Part shown: one piece after another, positions 8,055-16,899 of the stretch | Layout: the number at the start of each line of letters is the position of its first letter | How positions within the stretch are numbered: position 1 is the stretch's first letter | Source: JAAYBT01 sp964404395 | GTDB taxonomy: Bacteria > Bacillota > Clostridia > Acetivibrionales > DTU013 | DNA: 43,851 nucleotides | Assembly: GCA_964404395.1 (NCBI GenBank) | Contig: CAYOKA010000002.1 | Span: forward strand, 1 to 43,851 | Reading direction: 5' to 3' | Made by a program: the position numbers and the translations under genes | The notes under the pieces: model-generated | Told to the model about the DNA's origin: nothing | The model's input: only the letters and a program-made list of their open reading frames with translations | Database searches by the model: none

Positions 8055-8236
8055 TAAAAACAAACGCCCCTGTATAAACACACAGGGACGAATTTAATCC
8101 GCGGTACCACCCAATTTGGATAACCCAACTTGTCGAGCCTGTATCGCAGCTCAAACGGCTGTCTCATCGGCAGCATCTCGGGGGTGGGAAGAAAGGTCAA
8201 CCCTTTCGCATTCCCGTCATCGACGTCTTCATATAT
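8055..8236 (-). promoter_or_regulatory. T-box riboswitch of proS
   Basis: On the minus strand the leader contains TGGGTGGTACCGCG (8100-8113), the canonical T-box that pairs with the free tRNA acceptor end. It is followed by a terminator stem GTCCCTGTGTG...TACAGGGGC and a T-rich run (8055-8090). Upstream, CGATGACGGGAA fits the conserved stem I start and GAGC...GCTC fits stem III. The leader ends about 100 bp before the proS ATG. Proline specificity is inferred from the gene; I could not place the specifier codon with certainty (several CCC/CCG triplets are candidates). Uncharged tRNA-Pro should promote readthrough. Confidence 0.92.
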
Positions 8237-8244
8237 TAAAAAAT

Positions 8245-8273
8245 AGTATATTACAACCTTTCGAGACTGTCAA
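8245..8273 (-). promoter_or_regulatory. sigma-A promoter of proS
   Basis: TTGACA, 17-bp spacer, TATACT on the minus strand. Transcription would start near 8237, just ahead of the T-box stem I. The GGGGACGGTTCTC array ends only about 15-30 bp upstream of the -35 box. Confidence 0.88.
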
Positions 8274-8286
8274 GAGAGCGAGGGGA

Positions 8287-8402
8287 GCGGGGGGACGGAT
8301 CGGGGGGGACGGTTCTCCTATCTTGCACTCAGAAAAGCAAGTGGGAGAACCGTCCCCTTGCTTTGGGAGAACCGTCCCCTTGCTTTGGGAGAACCGTCCC
8401 CC
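8287..8402. repeat. GGGGACGGTTCTC repeat array with inverted copies
   Basis: One forward copy (GGGGACGGTTCTCC near 8305) faces three inverted copies in a 22-bp tandem unit (GGGAGAACCGTCCCC plus ttgcttt, 8343-8401). The forward copy plus TCTTGC and the first inverted copy plus GCAAG form a stem of about 20 bp around an A-rich loop. It lies between the divergent proS promoter and ispF. Confidence 0.85.
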
Positions 8403-8502
8403 TGCTTTGCTCTGGACAAATTATCCCCCACAGAATATAATCAACTCAGGAAAGGTACTCCTAATCAGCTAAAGCTGCCGAAAAGGTACGCCGAGGGCAG
8501 AA

Positions 8503-8988
8503 ATGTGGGTTGTTATCATGAGAGTAGGGATTGGCCAGGACAGCCACAAATTTGATTTTGCAAATAAGCAAAAAAAACTGATATTAGGCGGAATTGTCTT
8601 TGACAAGGAGCCGCCTTTAGCAGGAAACAGCGACGCCGATGTGATACTTCATTCTATTACGAATGCTATCTCAGGTGTCACCTGCAAAAATATTCTTGGC
8701 GACGTAAGTGACGAGCTATGCCTGAACCAAGGCATAACAGATAGCAGCGTTTATCTTAAGGAAGCTCTTAATCATCTTCGCGATCTTAGAATTGTGCATT
8801 TGTCCATATCCATTGAATGCGCAAGGCCAAAGATTTCCCCGAGAATTGATGAAATCAGAAAGAGTCTTTCTTCGCTCATCAGTATCCCTGAGGACTGTAT
8901 TGGAATTACCGCCACAACAGGAGAAGGTCTCACTGCATTCGGGCAAGGCCTTGGCATTCAGGTGTTCAGCATAATCACAGTGATTTAG
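8503..8988 (+). CDS. ispF: 2-C-methyl-D-erythritol 2,4-cyclodiphosphate synthase, divergent form
   Basis: 161 aa, or 156 aa from the ATG at 8518, which matches the family start MRxGxGxDxH better; GAGGG sits before the first ATG. Family function: cyclisation of CDP-methylerythritol phosphate in the MEP isoprenoid pathway. Zinc ligands are conserved (Asp8, His10 and the His of DVILH, numbered from the second Met), as are GNSDADVILHSITNA and TATTGEGLTAFGQG with its catalytic Glu. Departures from E. coli IspF: His34 is Asn, Asp46 is Asn, and FPDTDP is replaced by VSDELCLNQ, although ITDSSVYL follows in register. It is convergent with ispD (4 bp between stops), whereas ispD and ispF are usually in the same direction. 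Confidence 0.85.
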   Translation: MWVVIMRVGIGQDSHKFDFANKQKKLILGGIVFDKEPPLAGNSDADVILHSITNAISGVTCKNILGDVSDELCLNQGITDSSVYLKEALNHLRDLRIVHLSISIECARPKISPRIDEIRKSLSSLISIPEDCIGITATTGEGLTAFGQGLGIQVFSIITVI

Positions 8989-8992
8989 CTCA

Positions 8993-9700
8993 TTAAGTCA
9001 TCGACCTGCATATGAATTCCGCCATCGTCAGATCTTCCTTTGTTGTAATTTTTATATTATTGTAGCTTCCCATCACAAGCATGACCTTATGCCCCGCTCT
9101 TTCCAGCAATACAGCATCGTCCGTTCCGCTGAACCCATCCTGCTCAGCCTTTCGGTGAGCATCCATGATTAATCCATACCGAAATCCCTGAGGTGTCTGA
9201 ATACGCCACAATCCATTTCTTTCAACGGTCTCTTTAACAAAGCCATCAGGCCCCACCCGCTTAATCGAATCCTTGGAAGGCACTGCCACAATAGCCGAGC
9301 CGTGCTTCTTCGCTGCCTCAATGCAGCGTGCTATGCTCATTTCATCAATAAAGGGTCTTGCACCATCATGAATCAAAACAACAACACACTCCGATGATAC
9401 CTTGCGAAGCCCGTTATAAACTGATTGCTGTCTGGTCGCTCCTCCGGCTGTAATAGCCCTCACCTTTTTATAATTATACTTCTCCACTGTTTCACTGCAC
9501 AACTCAACTTCAGCTTCATTGGCGACGATAATAATCTCATCAATGAGCGCAGAGTCTTCAAATTGTTGAATTGTTCTAGCTAAAATCGGCTTTCCAAGCA
9601 GATCAATATATTGCTTATTTTTCTCCATGCCCATCCGCGAGCCTTTGCCGGCCGCTGCAATTACTACGCTTACCAAGTCTTTCGCTCCGCACTCATTCAT
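8993..9700 (-). CDS. ispD: 2-C-methyl-D-erythritol 4-phosphate cytidylyltransferase
   Basis: 235 aa, standard length. The enzyme transfers CMP to MEP in isoprenoid synthesis. Visible: the nucleotide-binding N-terminus VVIAAAGKGSRMGMEKNKQYIDLLGKPIL, GGATRQQSVYNGL, VLIHDGARPFI, AVPSKDSIKRV and the C-terminal GSYNNIKITTKEDL. The ATG at 9700 follows AGGAGG. It lies downstream of yacL on the same strand but behind an intrinsic terminator, so expression may depend on readthrough or a local promoter. Confidence 0.96.
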   Translation of the reverse strand: MNECGAKDLVSVVIAAAGKGSRMGMEKNKQYIDLLGKPILARTIQQFEDSALIDEIIIVANEAEVELCSETVEKYNYKKVRAITAGGATRQQSVYNGLRKVSSECVVVLIHDGARPFIDEMSIARCIEAAKKHGSAIVAVPSKDSIKRVGPDGFVKETVERNGLWRIQTPQGFRYGLIMDAHRKAEQDGFSGTDDAVLLERAGHKVMLVMGSYNNIKITTKEDLTMAEFICRSMT

Positions 9701-9727
9701 GCTCCTGAACTCCTCCTAAAACGTACA

Positions 9728-9753
9728 TAAAAAACGGGGCTAATCAACCCCGT
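9728..9753 (-). terminator. Rho-independent terminator between yacL and ispD
   Basis: On the minus strand ACGGGG / CCCCGT stem with an 8-nt loop followed by TTTTTT. It lies about 65 bp after the yacL stop and about 28 bp before the ispD start. Confidence 0.85.
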
Positions 9754-9816
9754 GTATTTTGTCTATAAAAATATTAAACAAACCACATTCAATATCACAT
9801 ATTATTTTACTCAATA

Positions 9817-10893
9817 TTACATCACGCGCTCAATATTGCACTTGGGCTTTGCAAATATCATTCGACCCGCAGCCGTCTGCAATATGCTCGTTACAGTTAC
9901 ATTAAGGCTTTCCCCAATATGTTGCCTTCCGCCGTCTATGACAATCATTGTGCCATCGTCAAGATAACCGACTCCCTGACCGTTTTCCTTCCCATCCTTT
10001 ATGACCTGCACAGTCATTTCCTCTCCGGGAAGCGCAATCGGCTTCATGGCATTGGCCAATTCGTTGATATTCAATACCGGAACACCTTGGAAATCAGCAA
10101 CTTTATTCAAATTATAATCAATGGTTAAAACCTTGCCTCTCATTTTCTGAGCAAGCTTTAAAAGTGCACTGTCTACTTCGGTGTCGGAGGAAATTCCAAC
10201 ATTTTCCACTCTTACAGGAAATTCTAAATCCTTTTGAAGCATATTCAACACATCCAGACCACGTCTGCCACGGTTGCGCTTGAGGGAATCCTGGGAATCA
10301 GCTATGTGCCTGAGCTCTTCCAGCACAAAGCTGGGAACGATGAGCTCCCCTTCGATAAAACCGCTTCTGCAAATATCGACGATTCTGCCGTCGATGATAA
10401 CACTCGTATCCAGTATCTTGCATCCGGTTTGAACACTACTGCCCTTCGCACCGGCAGTTTTTCCCCTCATAGAATCAAACAGATTTTCATTTTTCTTTCC
10501 CGCCGCCACAGCAACACCAACACAACTAAATATTACGTTTGCTGAAATTGAAATTGGTGTGCCAATAATATCGATGTCCTTTATAGGTATTGTAACAAGA
10601 TTTGCTATGACCAGACCCGCTATCAGGCCGATCGAACTAAGCACCAGCTCATATAGCGTCAGTTTTTGGAGAACTGCTTCCATTTCATCGAGTGATTTCA
10701 TTATTACATCAATCAACTTGTTTCCTGTGGTATAAAAAACAAGCGCAAAGGCGAGTGACACAACAACAAAGACCAGAGTCTTCAATTCCGGAGCCAGGTC
10801 TTGCAGTTGATTAGCAAAAAATGTCCTTGTTAGCGTTATGCCTGTCATACCGCCTACAGCTGCAAATGATAGTTTAATGGTATAATTCAACAC
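9817..10893 (-). CDS. yacL: PIN/TRAM-domain membrane protein, YacL family
   Basis: 358 aa from a GTG at 10893 that has TAGGGGAG about 9 nt upstream; the longer frame to 10950 has no site and lacks family similarity. Four hydrophobic segments fill the first 145 or so residues. A PIN nuclease domain follows: KILDTSVIIDGRIVDICRSGF with the first acidic residue, VLEELRHIADS, RRGLDVLN and VLTIDYNLNKVA. A C-terminal TRAM domain contains GQGVGYLDDGTMIVIDGGRQHIGE. PIN domains cleave RNA; the substrate of YacL is not established. The gene follows carD, the usual Firmicutes order carD-yacL-ispD. Confidence 0.93.
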   Translation of the reverse strand: MLNYTIKLSFAAVGGMTGITLTRTFFANQLQDLAPELKTLVFVVVSLAFALVFYTTGNKLIDVIMKSLDEMEAVLQKLTLYELVLSSIGLIAGLVIANLVTIPIKDIDIIGTPISISANVIFSCVGVAVAAGKKNENLFDSMRGKTAGAKGSSVQTGCKILDTSVIIDGRIVDICRSGFIEGELIVPSFVLEELRHIADSQDSLKRNRGRRGLDVLNMLQKDLEFPVRVENVGISSDTEVDSALLKLAQKMRGKVLTIDYNLNKVADFQGVPVLNINELANAMKPIALPGEEMTVQVIKDGKENGQGVGYLDDGTMIVIDGGRQHIGESLNVTVTSILQTAAGRMIFAKPKCNIERVM

Positions 10894-10963
10894 TCTATCA
10901 AACTCCCCTATAAATAATATTTCCCGTCCATCTTCGGTTAAATACCACATCTTCGGTCAAATA

Positions 10964-11443
10964 CTAAATTCTGAGGAAATCATTGATTACCGTTTCAATC
11001 TCTGTCTGGCTTGTATCTTCAGCCAGTACAAGTTCACTAACTAAAATCTGCTTTGCACTGTTCAGCATTTTTCTTTCGCCCGTTGAAAGCCCTTTTTCTC
11101 GATCTCTCTTCATAAGTATCCTTACAACATCCGCTACTTCATATATATTCCCACTTTTAATTTTTAACATATTCTCTCTATAACGTTGATTCCAGTTGTT
11201 TGTGACATTAACACTCTGATCCTGAAGAATCTCGTACACCTTGTCCACATCATGACTGCCTATTACTTCGCGGATACCTACTTCCTCCACATTTTGCGTC
11301 GGTATCATGACCTTCATGTCACCAACCGGCATTTTCATCACATAATAGTCCCGCTTCTGGCCAAGTATTTCTCTTTCCTCAATGGATTCGATCACACCGG
11401 CTCCATGCATCGGATAAACTATTTTGTCGCCAACACTAAACAT
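10964..11443 (-). CDS. carD: CarD/CdnL-type RNA polymerase-binding regulator
   Basis: 159 aa. The N-terminal Tudor-like RNA-polymerase interaction domain is clear: FSVGDKIVYPMHGAGVIESIEEREILGQ, then YYVMKMPVGDMKVMIPTQNVEEVGIR. The all-helical C-terminal part includes WNQRYRENMLKIKSGNIYEVADVVR, LSTGERKMLNSAKQIL and DTSQTEIE. CarD proteins bind the polymerase beta subunit and stabilise open promoter complexes. The start is the ATG at 11443 with TTGGAGG upstream; the in-frame extension to 11485 lacks a site. A consensus promoter lies about 200 bp upstream. Confidence 0.94.
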   Translation of the reverse strand: MFSVGDKIVYPMHGAGVIESIEEREILGQKRDYYVMKMPVGDMKVMIPTQNVEEVGIREVIGSHDVDKVYEILQDQSVNVTNNWNQRYRENMLKIKSGNIYEVADVVRILMKRDREKGLSTGERKMLNSAKQILVSELVLAEDTSQTEIETVINDFLRI

Positions 11444-11751
11444 AACAAATCCTCCAAACGAACCATAAAAAGGTACACATTTCACAATCTGCTGTGATTT
11501 GTCTTTTGTCAGATATCGTTCGGCGAATTTATAGGTATCAGCCTGTTTTCGTCAGAAACGATTAATGAAATACCGAAAAAAATACTTCCCATGCATCCAT
11601 ATAATAGAAATTAAGGAAGTCATTTATGCTCTCTTCAACCACTATAATAGTATACACCATAATAATATTCTTGTCAAAAGCAACTAATTTTGTCGCGGGC
11701 CATTCCCTATAGGCCAGGCATAATGCAGGACAATCAGCCAATATGCCATTA
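11444..11751 (-). other. carD leader region, about 300 bp without a gene
   Basis: Contains the carD promoter (11649-11677) and a roughly 195-nt transcribed leader. One 23-codon frame (11552-11623, minus strand) starts with ATG behind AGAGAG and could be a leader peptide. Otherwise no terminator or known riboswitch motif is visible. Confidence 0.5.
11649..11677 (-). promoter_or_regulatory. sigma-A promoter of carD
   Basis: TTGACA, 17-bp spacer, TATACT on the minus strand. It opens a long leader before the carD ATG at 11443. Confidence 0.85.
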
Positions 11752-13572
11752 TCAAGTGTCAAGATTTATTTCCTCATCTGTGCCATTATCCACCAATGCA
11801 GCACGGTTTATGCAAATGCTTGCCCCCAGTAATACCCAGAACACCGGTGCCGCCGAAACCGAGCTGTCTGAAAACATTCCGGCTACCAGATACCCGGGGA
11901 TAGCAGCATTTATCAGCATCACATAAGTGAAACGATGATATGTAATCCTTTTGTTCTTTACGGTCCCTATACAAGACATAAAAAAGTACGCAAGAAGACA
12001 AATCAGCGAAATAAGTGAAATTACACCAGTGTTAATCGCAGTTTGCAAAAATATACTGTGGGGTTTATCTATAAGTATATTAGCATCATACATAAAATTA
12101 AGCTTCCCCAGATAATCATCCTGGGGAAAATATATGGCGAAAGTGTCAGGACCATGGCCCAAAAATAATGTGTGCTTTATCAAAGGTATAGATCTTGACC
12201 ATATGTATCCTCGCGCGGACGCAAATCGTTCCAGCCCTTTGAATCCAAAGCTTTCAATGGGCAGGACATCAACAACCCTGCCATGAGAATCAAGGGGTAC
12301 AAATTCGTCATCAATAACTGCAAAAAGGAGGAATGACTTGTCCTTTACAATATTGATGATATTACCTGATACTTGTATAAAATAGCTGTCATACTTCTTA
12401 TTTGTGAAAGTGTGTAAATCGTTGTTTTCTGCAGGCCTTAGCTCCAAAGGATTATCCTCGTCATCAAAAAAGCTAACCTTATTATCGGAAGCCTTTATAC
12501 GAAGCTTACTGAATTCACTATACAGAGTCAGTGTTCTACCTTCCGTCTCAAAATTCCTTACTTTATCCAGCTCGGGACGGATTGATTCTTCTTTTATTGT
12601 AGAAAAAAAGGAAACGAATCTCTTGTTTAATGCTCCACCACTTTGAAATGACATTAAAACGAAAACAACAATGAAGAAGGAAAAAACGGTCAAAACCCTT
12701 TTCCACCTTGCCCTATGCTTGAAATATAGCAATATCAATCCAAATAAAACACCAACCGCCGCGGCTGCATATGCCCCTCTTGAATAAGATCCGAGAAGGC
12801 CGGCGAACATCAGGCAGCTGTAGGCTGCAGAGGCCACAATATGAAGCTTCTTTTTTGCTGTCATTGTCAACACGAAGGAAAAGGGGAAAAGCATTGAAAT
12901 ATACATCCCAAAAGTATTGCTGTTGAAAAGAGTCGCGTATATCGCATTTTCGTAAGGTGTTCCTGCGTAATTGTCAGACCTTATGTTCAAGGCACCAACA
13001 GCTTCACCGGACATAATAAGCTTCTGTACCATTGAGGTTTTGAAAAGGTCCAGCCCACAAAATTGAAAAATTCCAATGAGGCAAATTAGCGTAGAAGATA
13101 CAATAAGACAAGCCAGGAGAAGCCTTATGCTTGTTTCGTCATTAAATACATGAAGTGACACAAAAAGTAGCACCATATATGCCAAAATTATGAAGATCCC
13201 TTCATATCTTCCGGCAAAGCCAAAATAGGCAATATGCTTATATTCAGAAAAGACAGTGGACAAAAGTGCAAATAGTAGAAAAACAATCAGCGGAATATAA
13301 ATAATTACAGGCTTCGGCTTAATCTTATGGGACAAAAAACCCCAAAGCAGCATGATCACCGCTAAGCTAGCAAAAATTATTAATGCGGCATTCTTATAAT
13401 ATGAGAAAAAATCAGCATCAATGTCGCCATGGGGCCAGATCCCAGCTACAGTAGTGTGGACAGGTATCATCTTCTGCTTCACAATGAGAGGTATCAACCC
13501 TGCTGCCAATGCAACAGGTAATGCAAATATCCATGGTGCTTTTTTCGTAGACAGTTCAGATGCCACCTGCAT
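11752..13572 (-). CDS. O-antigen ligase/polymerase-like (Wzy/WaaL) membrane protein
   Basis: 606 aa with about a dozen hydrophobic segments. The Wzy_C-like core shows NSNTFGMYISMLFPF, the small-residue helix LLGSYSRGAYAAAAVG and, late in the protein, LFLGHGPDTFAIYFPQ with DKPHSIFLQTAINTGVISL, the usual catalytic-loop region of O-antigen ligases. Between the helices, a loop of about 170 residues (about 310-480) is predicted to be outside the membrane; it is long for the family. Likely polymerises or attaches a surface polysaccharide or glycosylates a surface protein, which fits the SLH protein next to it. ATG at 13572 is only 2 nt from AAGGGAG; a GTG at 13566 is better spaced and may be the true start. 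Confidence 0.8.
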   Translation of the reverse strand: MQVASELSTKKAPWIFALPVALAAGLIPLIVKQKMIPVHTTVAGIWPHGDIDADFFSYYKNAALIIFASLAVIMLLWGFLSHKIKPKPVIIYIPLIVFLLFALLSTVFSEYKHIAYFGFAGRYEGIFIILAYMVLLFVSLHVFNDETSIRLLLACLIVSSTLICLIGIFQFCGLDLFKTSMVQKLIMSGEAVGALNIRSDNYAGTPYENAIYATLFNSNTFGMYISMLFPFSFVLTMTAKKKLHIVASAAYSCLMFAGLLGSYSRGAYAAAAVGVLFGLILLYFKHRARWKRVLTVFSFFIVVFVLMSFQSGGALNKRFVSFFSTIKEESIRPELDKVRNFETEGRTLTLYSEFSKLRIKASDNKVSFFDDEDNPLELRPAENNDLHTFTNKKYDSYFIQVSGNIINIVKDKSFLLFAVIDDEFVPLDSHGRVVDVLPIESFGFKGLERFASARGYIWSRSIPLIKHTLFLGHGPDTFAIYFPQDDYLGKLNFMYDANILIDKPHSIFLQTAINTGVISLISLICLLAYFFMSCIGTVKNKRITYHRFTYVMLINAAIPGYLVAGMFSDSSVSAAPVFWVLLGASICINRAALVDNGTDEEINLDT

Positions 13573-13714
13573 TCTCCCTTATTCTAAAATGAAATCATTA
13601 TTCCCGGCGCATGCCCACATCAGCTAAAATAGCTGTAAGCATATAAATCACACACCGGAGGTAAATGATGCCCTCATGTATGAAAATATTATCACACTCT
13701 GCCACCAAAAGAAA

Positions 13715-13745
13715 GAAGCCCCATGGAAAGTCGTTACGGGGCTTC
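13715..13745 (-). terminator. Rho-independent terminator of the SLH protein gene
   Basis: GAAGCCCC / GGGGCTTC stem with a loop of about 15 nt, followed on the minus strand by TTTCTTTT. It lies 67 bp after the stop codon at 13812. Confidence 0.75.
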
Positions 13746-13811
13746 CTAACATCTTAGCTTCTTTGTTTTAGCTTCTTTGTTCCTTGCATTCAAATCCGAC
13801 TCAATTCAATC

Positions 13812-16703
13812 TTAACCCGCTGGCTCTTCAAGGGTCTTAATTTCTACTGAATTGGAGGATCCTGCGTATTCGCCACCCTCGACAACTAGTCTGAATTCAT
13901 AAGCCGTGTTTGGTGTAAGACCTGTAGCTTTAGCAGTCGTAGACGTTGCATCAAGAGATGATTCAAGAGTAGTGTCAGTCCAGTTACTATCAGCATCAGT
14001 CCTGTGCTGCACTTTTACTAAATTCGCACCCACAGGAGCCGAGAAACTGAAAGTGGCACTGGTACTGGTAGTATTATTATGCGCAAAGTCGATATATTTG
14101 ATTAAAGTAGTGACATTAACTACATTAGAAATACCTTCCCAGTCTCCACCTGTAACTTCAAGCCTGAACTCATAGCTAGTGTTTGATGCAAGATCTATTG
14201 CTGTAGCAGATGTGGATGCACAGCCTAAAAGGGTCTCAGGGTCAATTGTAGCTTCAACCCAGGTTTTGCCTCCATCAATCGAATGTTCAATTTTTACTGA
14301 ATCGGCTCCATCAGGTGCACTAAACTTAAAAGTTGCCGTATTACTACTGTATCCATACAAGACAAAATCACTTTTGGGTCCTTTAATTAGTTGATCGACT
14401 CCAGATCTTTCATACCCTAATGCGCAAACATTTATTGAATAATTATTTCCGGTTTCAAACACGCCCTTATTAATTATAATTTTTCCTTCTTGAATTGTAA
14501 ACTGAGGCTCCGGATCGTCGAGATTATAATATTTGTTAATATTGCTGTCCGCCCCGCTGCCTGCCCTATGATACACATGTATACTATAAATTGATCCTCT
14601 CCAGTCAGCGTTATCATCAAATTTCAACTCAATATCATTTTTAATATTATTATCAAAAGTATCTGCAGTCAGTTCCGGCGGTGTTAATATAGTGTTTACG
14701 GCTATTACGTTTGATACTCCTTCATTTATACCGCCTATTACATTTAGACTGATTTCATATTCCTTATCTGGACTTAAACCGCTCAAATAGTATTCCTCTG
14801 CAGTTTTGTCAATTGTTTCTACTAGTGTTGTCCATTCCGTTTCTGTCGGCTTTTCCCTATACTGCACTTCAACTGACTCTGCTTCGATTGGGGCCGTCCA
14901 AGTTAATCGGATAGATCCATCATAAGGCGATAATTCCCCCTTGAAATCTGAAACATACTCTACTAGTTTAAGTGAACTACTTACTTTTTCACTTGGCAGT
15001 TTGCGATTTCGATCACCATCACTGTCACCGGAAAGGCTAAATGAAATGTTTCCCGGCTCCGTAGGCATCTGCTTGTCTATTAGCCATAGTGTAAATTCAG
15101 GTATATTGTCCAGATTCTTGATTGTTACAGTTTTCCCTCCATCGCTTATATTCTCAACTCCATCTAAATTGAGCTGACTGTCAGATGAAATGTAACACAT
15201 ATCGCTTGTCGTTGCAGCTATGCCATCCGGTAAATTAAAGATAACTGTCCCATTAGAAAACCTTTCACCCGGTGTATACTTGATATATAGATCTTTATAT
15301 GCTCCTATTGTGACGATTTCCGTGCCAATATCCAAACTCCCCTTTGCCGTCTTTACAGGTTTCGGAGGTGGCGTTGTGTCCGAAGGCGTTTCGACAGGCT
15401 TTGGTGCATTGTTTATCTTAACGCCGCTAACCATTACAGAAACGTCTTCTCCAATATCTAATTCCTGAGGCCTTGCATCAAGTATCACGTCATCTGTATT
15501 AATCTGTGCGTTTTCTATTCTTGAACCTCCCTTTACCATCACTTCGCTATCGGCAACAAAATTTGCAACACTAGCTGTATTCCCTATAACTATATCTGTC
15601 TTGCTGGTACCTTCCCTGACGTTTATTGTTCCGACAGTGCCGTCAGTAATCTCCGCATTAACATCATCAGCCTGAATGTCTAAGCTTATAAAGTCGCCAT
15701 CAAGTGTAATCTGTTGACCGGCTGCAACTCGGATTACCTCAACCCCATTGAATCCATTTCCCGTCAGGTTGCTTTCAACAAGTCTTCCACCGGAATTTAA
15801 AATGGTATTTTCAATCTCAGTGTTTCCCGAAGCTACAACCCTTACTTTTCCATCCTTTTTAATAATAATCAAACTACCGGTCAAGGCAGTATTGTGAAGA
15901 ATGATGCTGTTTTCGCCGCCACCCTTTACAATGGTTCTTCCGGTAATTTTGACATTATCCAGCTTAATATCTCCATCTCCAATTCCCTCGGTAAGATAAA
16001 GATCGCCATGGATTGTCATATCCTTAAGAATTACATTATCCGTATTAACGACAAGGTTGCCATTAACATCGCCTGTATATGTACCTTCCTTGTTCTTCAG
16101 ATCCCCTACGATATTATCTATCATTTTCACGGCTTCTGCTCTGGTAATATTCCTTGTGGGCGCAAAAATATTGCCCGGTAAGCCAGCCATGTACCCACAG
16201 CCTACAAGGGCATTAACTGCGTCTTTGCTCCACGAAGCTACTTTCCCTGCATCAGCAAACCTCGACAAATTATTCTCCGGATTTGCCTCAATATCAAATG
16301 CCCGCGCAAATACTAAAGCCGCTTCCTGTCTGGTTATGGGGTCATTTGGCCTGAACCGTCCAGCATTGCCGATGAAGTTGCCTGCTTCCGCAGACAATGC
16401 CACATCATTTGCAAAAGGCATATCAGCTGCTACATCGGAAAATTCAACATCCGACTTCTCCACATAATTAAAAACCTTGCTCAGCAAAATGGCCATATCT
16501 ACACGTTTAATGGGGTCCGAAGGGTTAAAAGCTCCGCTTTCATCGGTCTGTATAATACCATAGGAGAGCCATTTGCTTATTTCCTTATGTGCCCAGCTTT
16601 TTGAATAATCAGACGCTTGTGTTTGCGATAAAACACTTGTTAGGTTGAAAAGAATAACTAACATAACTACTAAGGCACTAATCAGCCTGAACCATTTTGT
16701 CAT
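13812..16703 (-). CDS. S-layer-homology surface protein with beta-helix-like and fibronectin III regions
   Basis: 963 aa from the ATG at 16703 (GAAAGGAAGG upstream). Residues 1-31 are a signal peptide ending near SQTQAS. Three SLH domains follow at about 32-90, 92-150 and 155-205, with typical FNPSDPIKRVDMAILLSKVF, FRPNDPITRQEAALVFARAF and FAPTRNITRAEAVKMIDNIV. Residues about 210-425 are rich in short beta-strand repeats (DNVILKDMTIHGDLYLTEG, DNVKITGRTIVKGGG), like a polymer-forming or beta-helix region. A Pro-rich linker (about 430-450) leads to several FN3-like modules. The last two are clear relatives of each other (FxFSAPxGAxxVKxxH...NTxYEFRLxVxGG). SLH domains bind pyruvylated secondary cell-wall polymers. 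The ligand of the outer part is unknown. Confidence 0.92.
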   Translation of the reverse strand: MTKWFRLISALVVMLVILFNLTSVLSQTQASDYSKSWAHKEISKWLSYGIIQTDESGAFNPSDPIKRVDMAILLSKVFNYVEKSDVEFSDVAADMPFANDVALSAEAGNFIGNAGRFRPNDPITRQEAALVFARAFDIEANPENNLSRFADAGKVASWSKDAVNALVGCGYMAGLPGNIFAPTRNITRAEAVKMIDNIVGDLKNKEGTYTGDVNGNLVVNTDNVILKDMTIHGDLYLTEGIGDGDIKLDNVKITGRTIVKGGGENSIILHNTALTGSLIIIKKDGKVRVVASGNTEIENTILNSGGRLVESNLTGNGFNGVEVIRVAAGQQITLDGDFISLDIQADDVNAEITDGTVGTINVREGTSKTDIVIGNTASVANFVADSEVMVKGGSRIENAQINTDDVILDARPQELDIGEDVSVMVSGVKINNAPKPVETPSDTTPPPKPVKTAKGSLDIGTEIVTIGAYKDLYIKYTPGERFSNGTVIFNLPDGIAATTSDMCYISSDSQLNLDGVENISDGGKTVTIKNLDNIPEFTLWLIDKQMPTEPGNISFSLSGDSDGDRNRKLPSEKVSSSLKLVEYVSDFKGELSPYDGSIRLTWTAPIEAESVEVQYREKPTETEWTTLVETIDKTAEEYYLSGLSPDKEYEISLNVIGGINEGVSNVIAVNTILTPPELTADTFDNNIKNDIELKFDDNADWRGSIYSIHVYHRAGSGADSNINKYYNLDDPEPQFTIQEGKIIINKGVFETGNNYSINVCALGYERSGVDQLIKGPKSDFVLYGYSSNTATFKFSAPDGADSVKIEHSIDGGKTWVEATIDPETLLGCASTSATAIDLASNTSYEFRLEVTGGDWEGISNVVNVTTLIKYIDFAHNNTTSTSATFSFSAPVGANLVKVQHRTDADSNWTDTTLESSLDATSTTAKATGLTPNTAYEFRLVVEGGEYAGSSNSVEIKTLEEPAG

Positions 16704-16777
16704 AATTTTGTTCCTTCCTTTCGTAAAAAAGTTTAGCCTTTGCAAGTTACATGTAATATTTTCCATGTTCCATACAT

Positions 16778-16786
16778 ATTATAACA
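16778..16786 (-). promoter_or_regulatory. extended -10 promoter for the SLH gene (candidate)
   Basis: TGTTATAAT on the minus strand, an extended -10 element; no good -35 hexamer is seen at 16-18 bp. It lies about 75 bp ahead of the ATG. Confidence 0.5.
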
Positions 16787-16899
16787 ATTTTGGACATAAG
16801 TCAGCTAATTATTCATTATTTACTAGTTCGCACAGGTATACTTAAGCCTTTACTTCTTGGACAGCTCCTTGAAAAACTGCAAAACGATAGTTTACGGCA

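Noticed and set aside
11562..11762. 66-codon minus-strand frame between the Wzy-like gene and carD
   Set aside because: It starts inside the end of the Wzy-like gene, spans the carD promoter and has no ribosome site.
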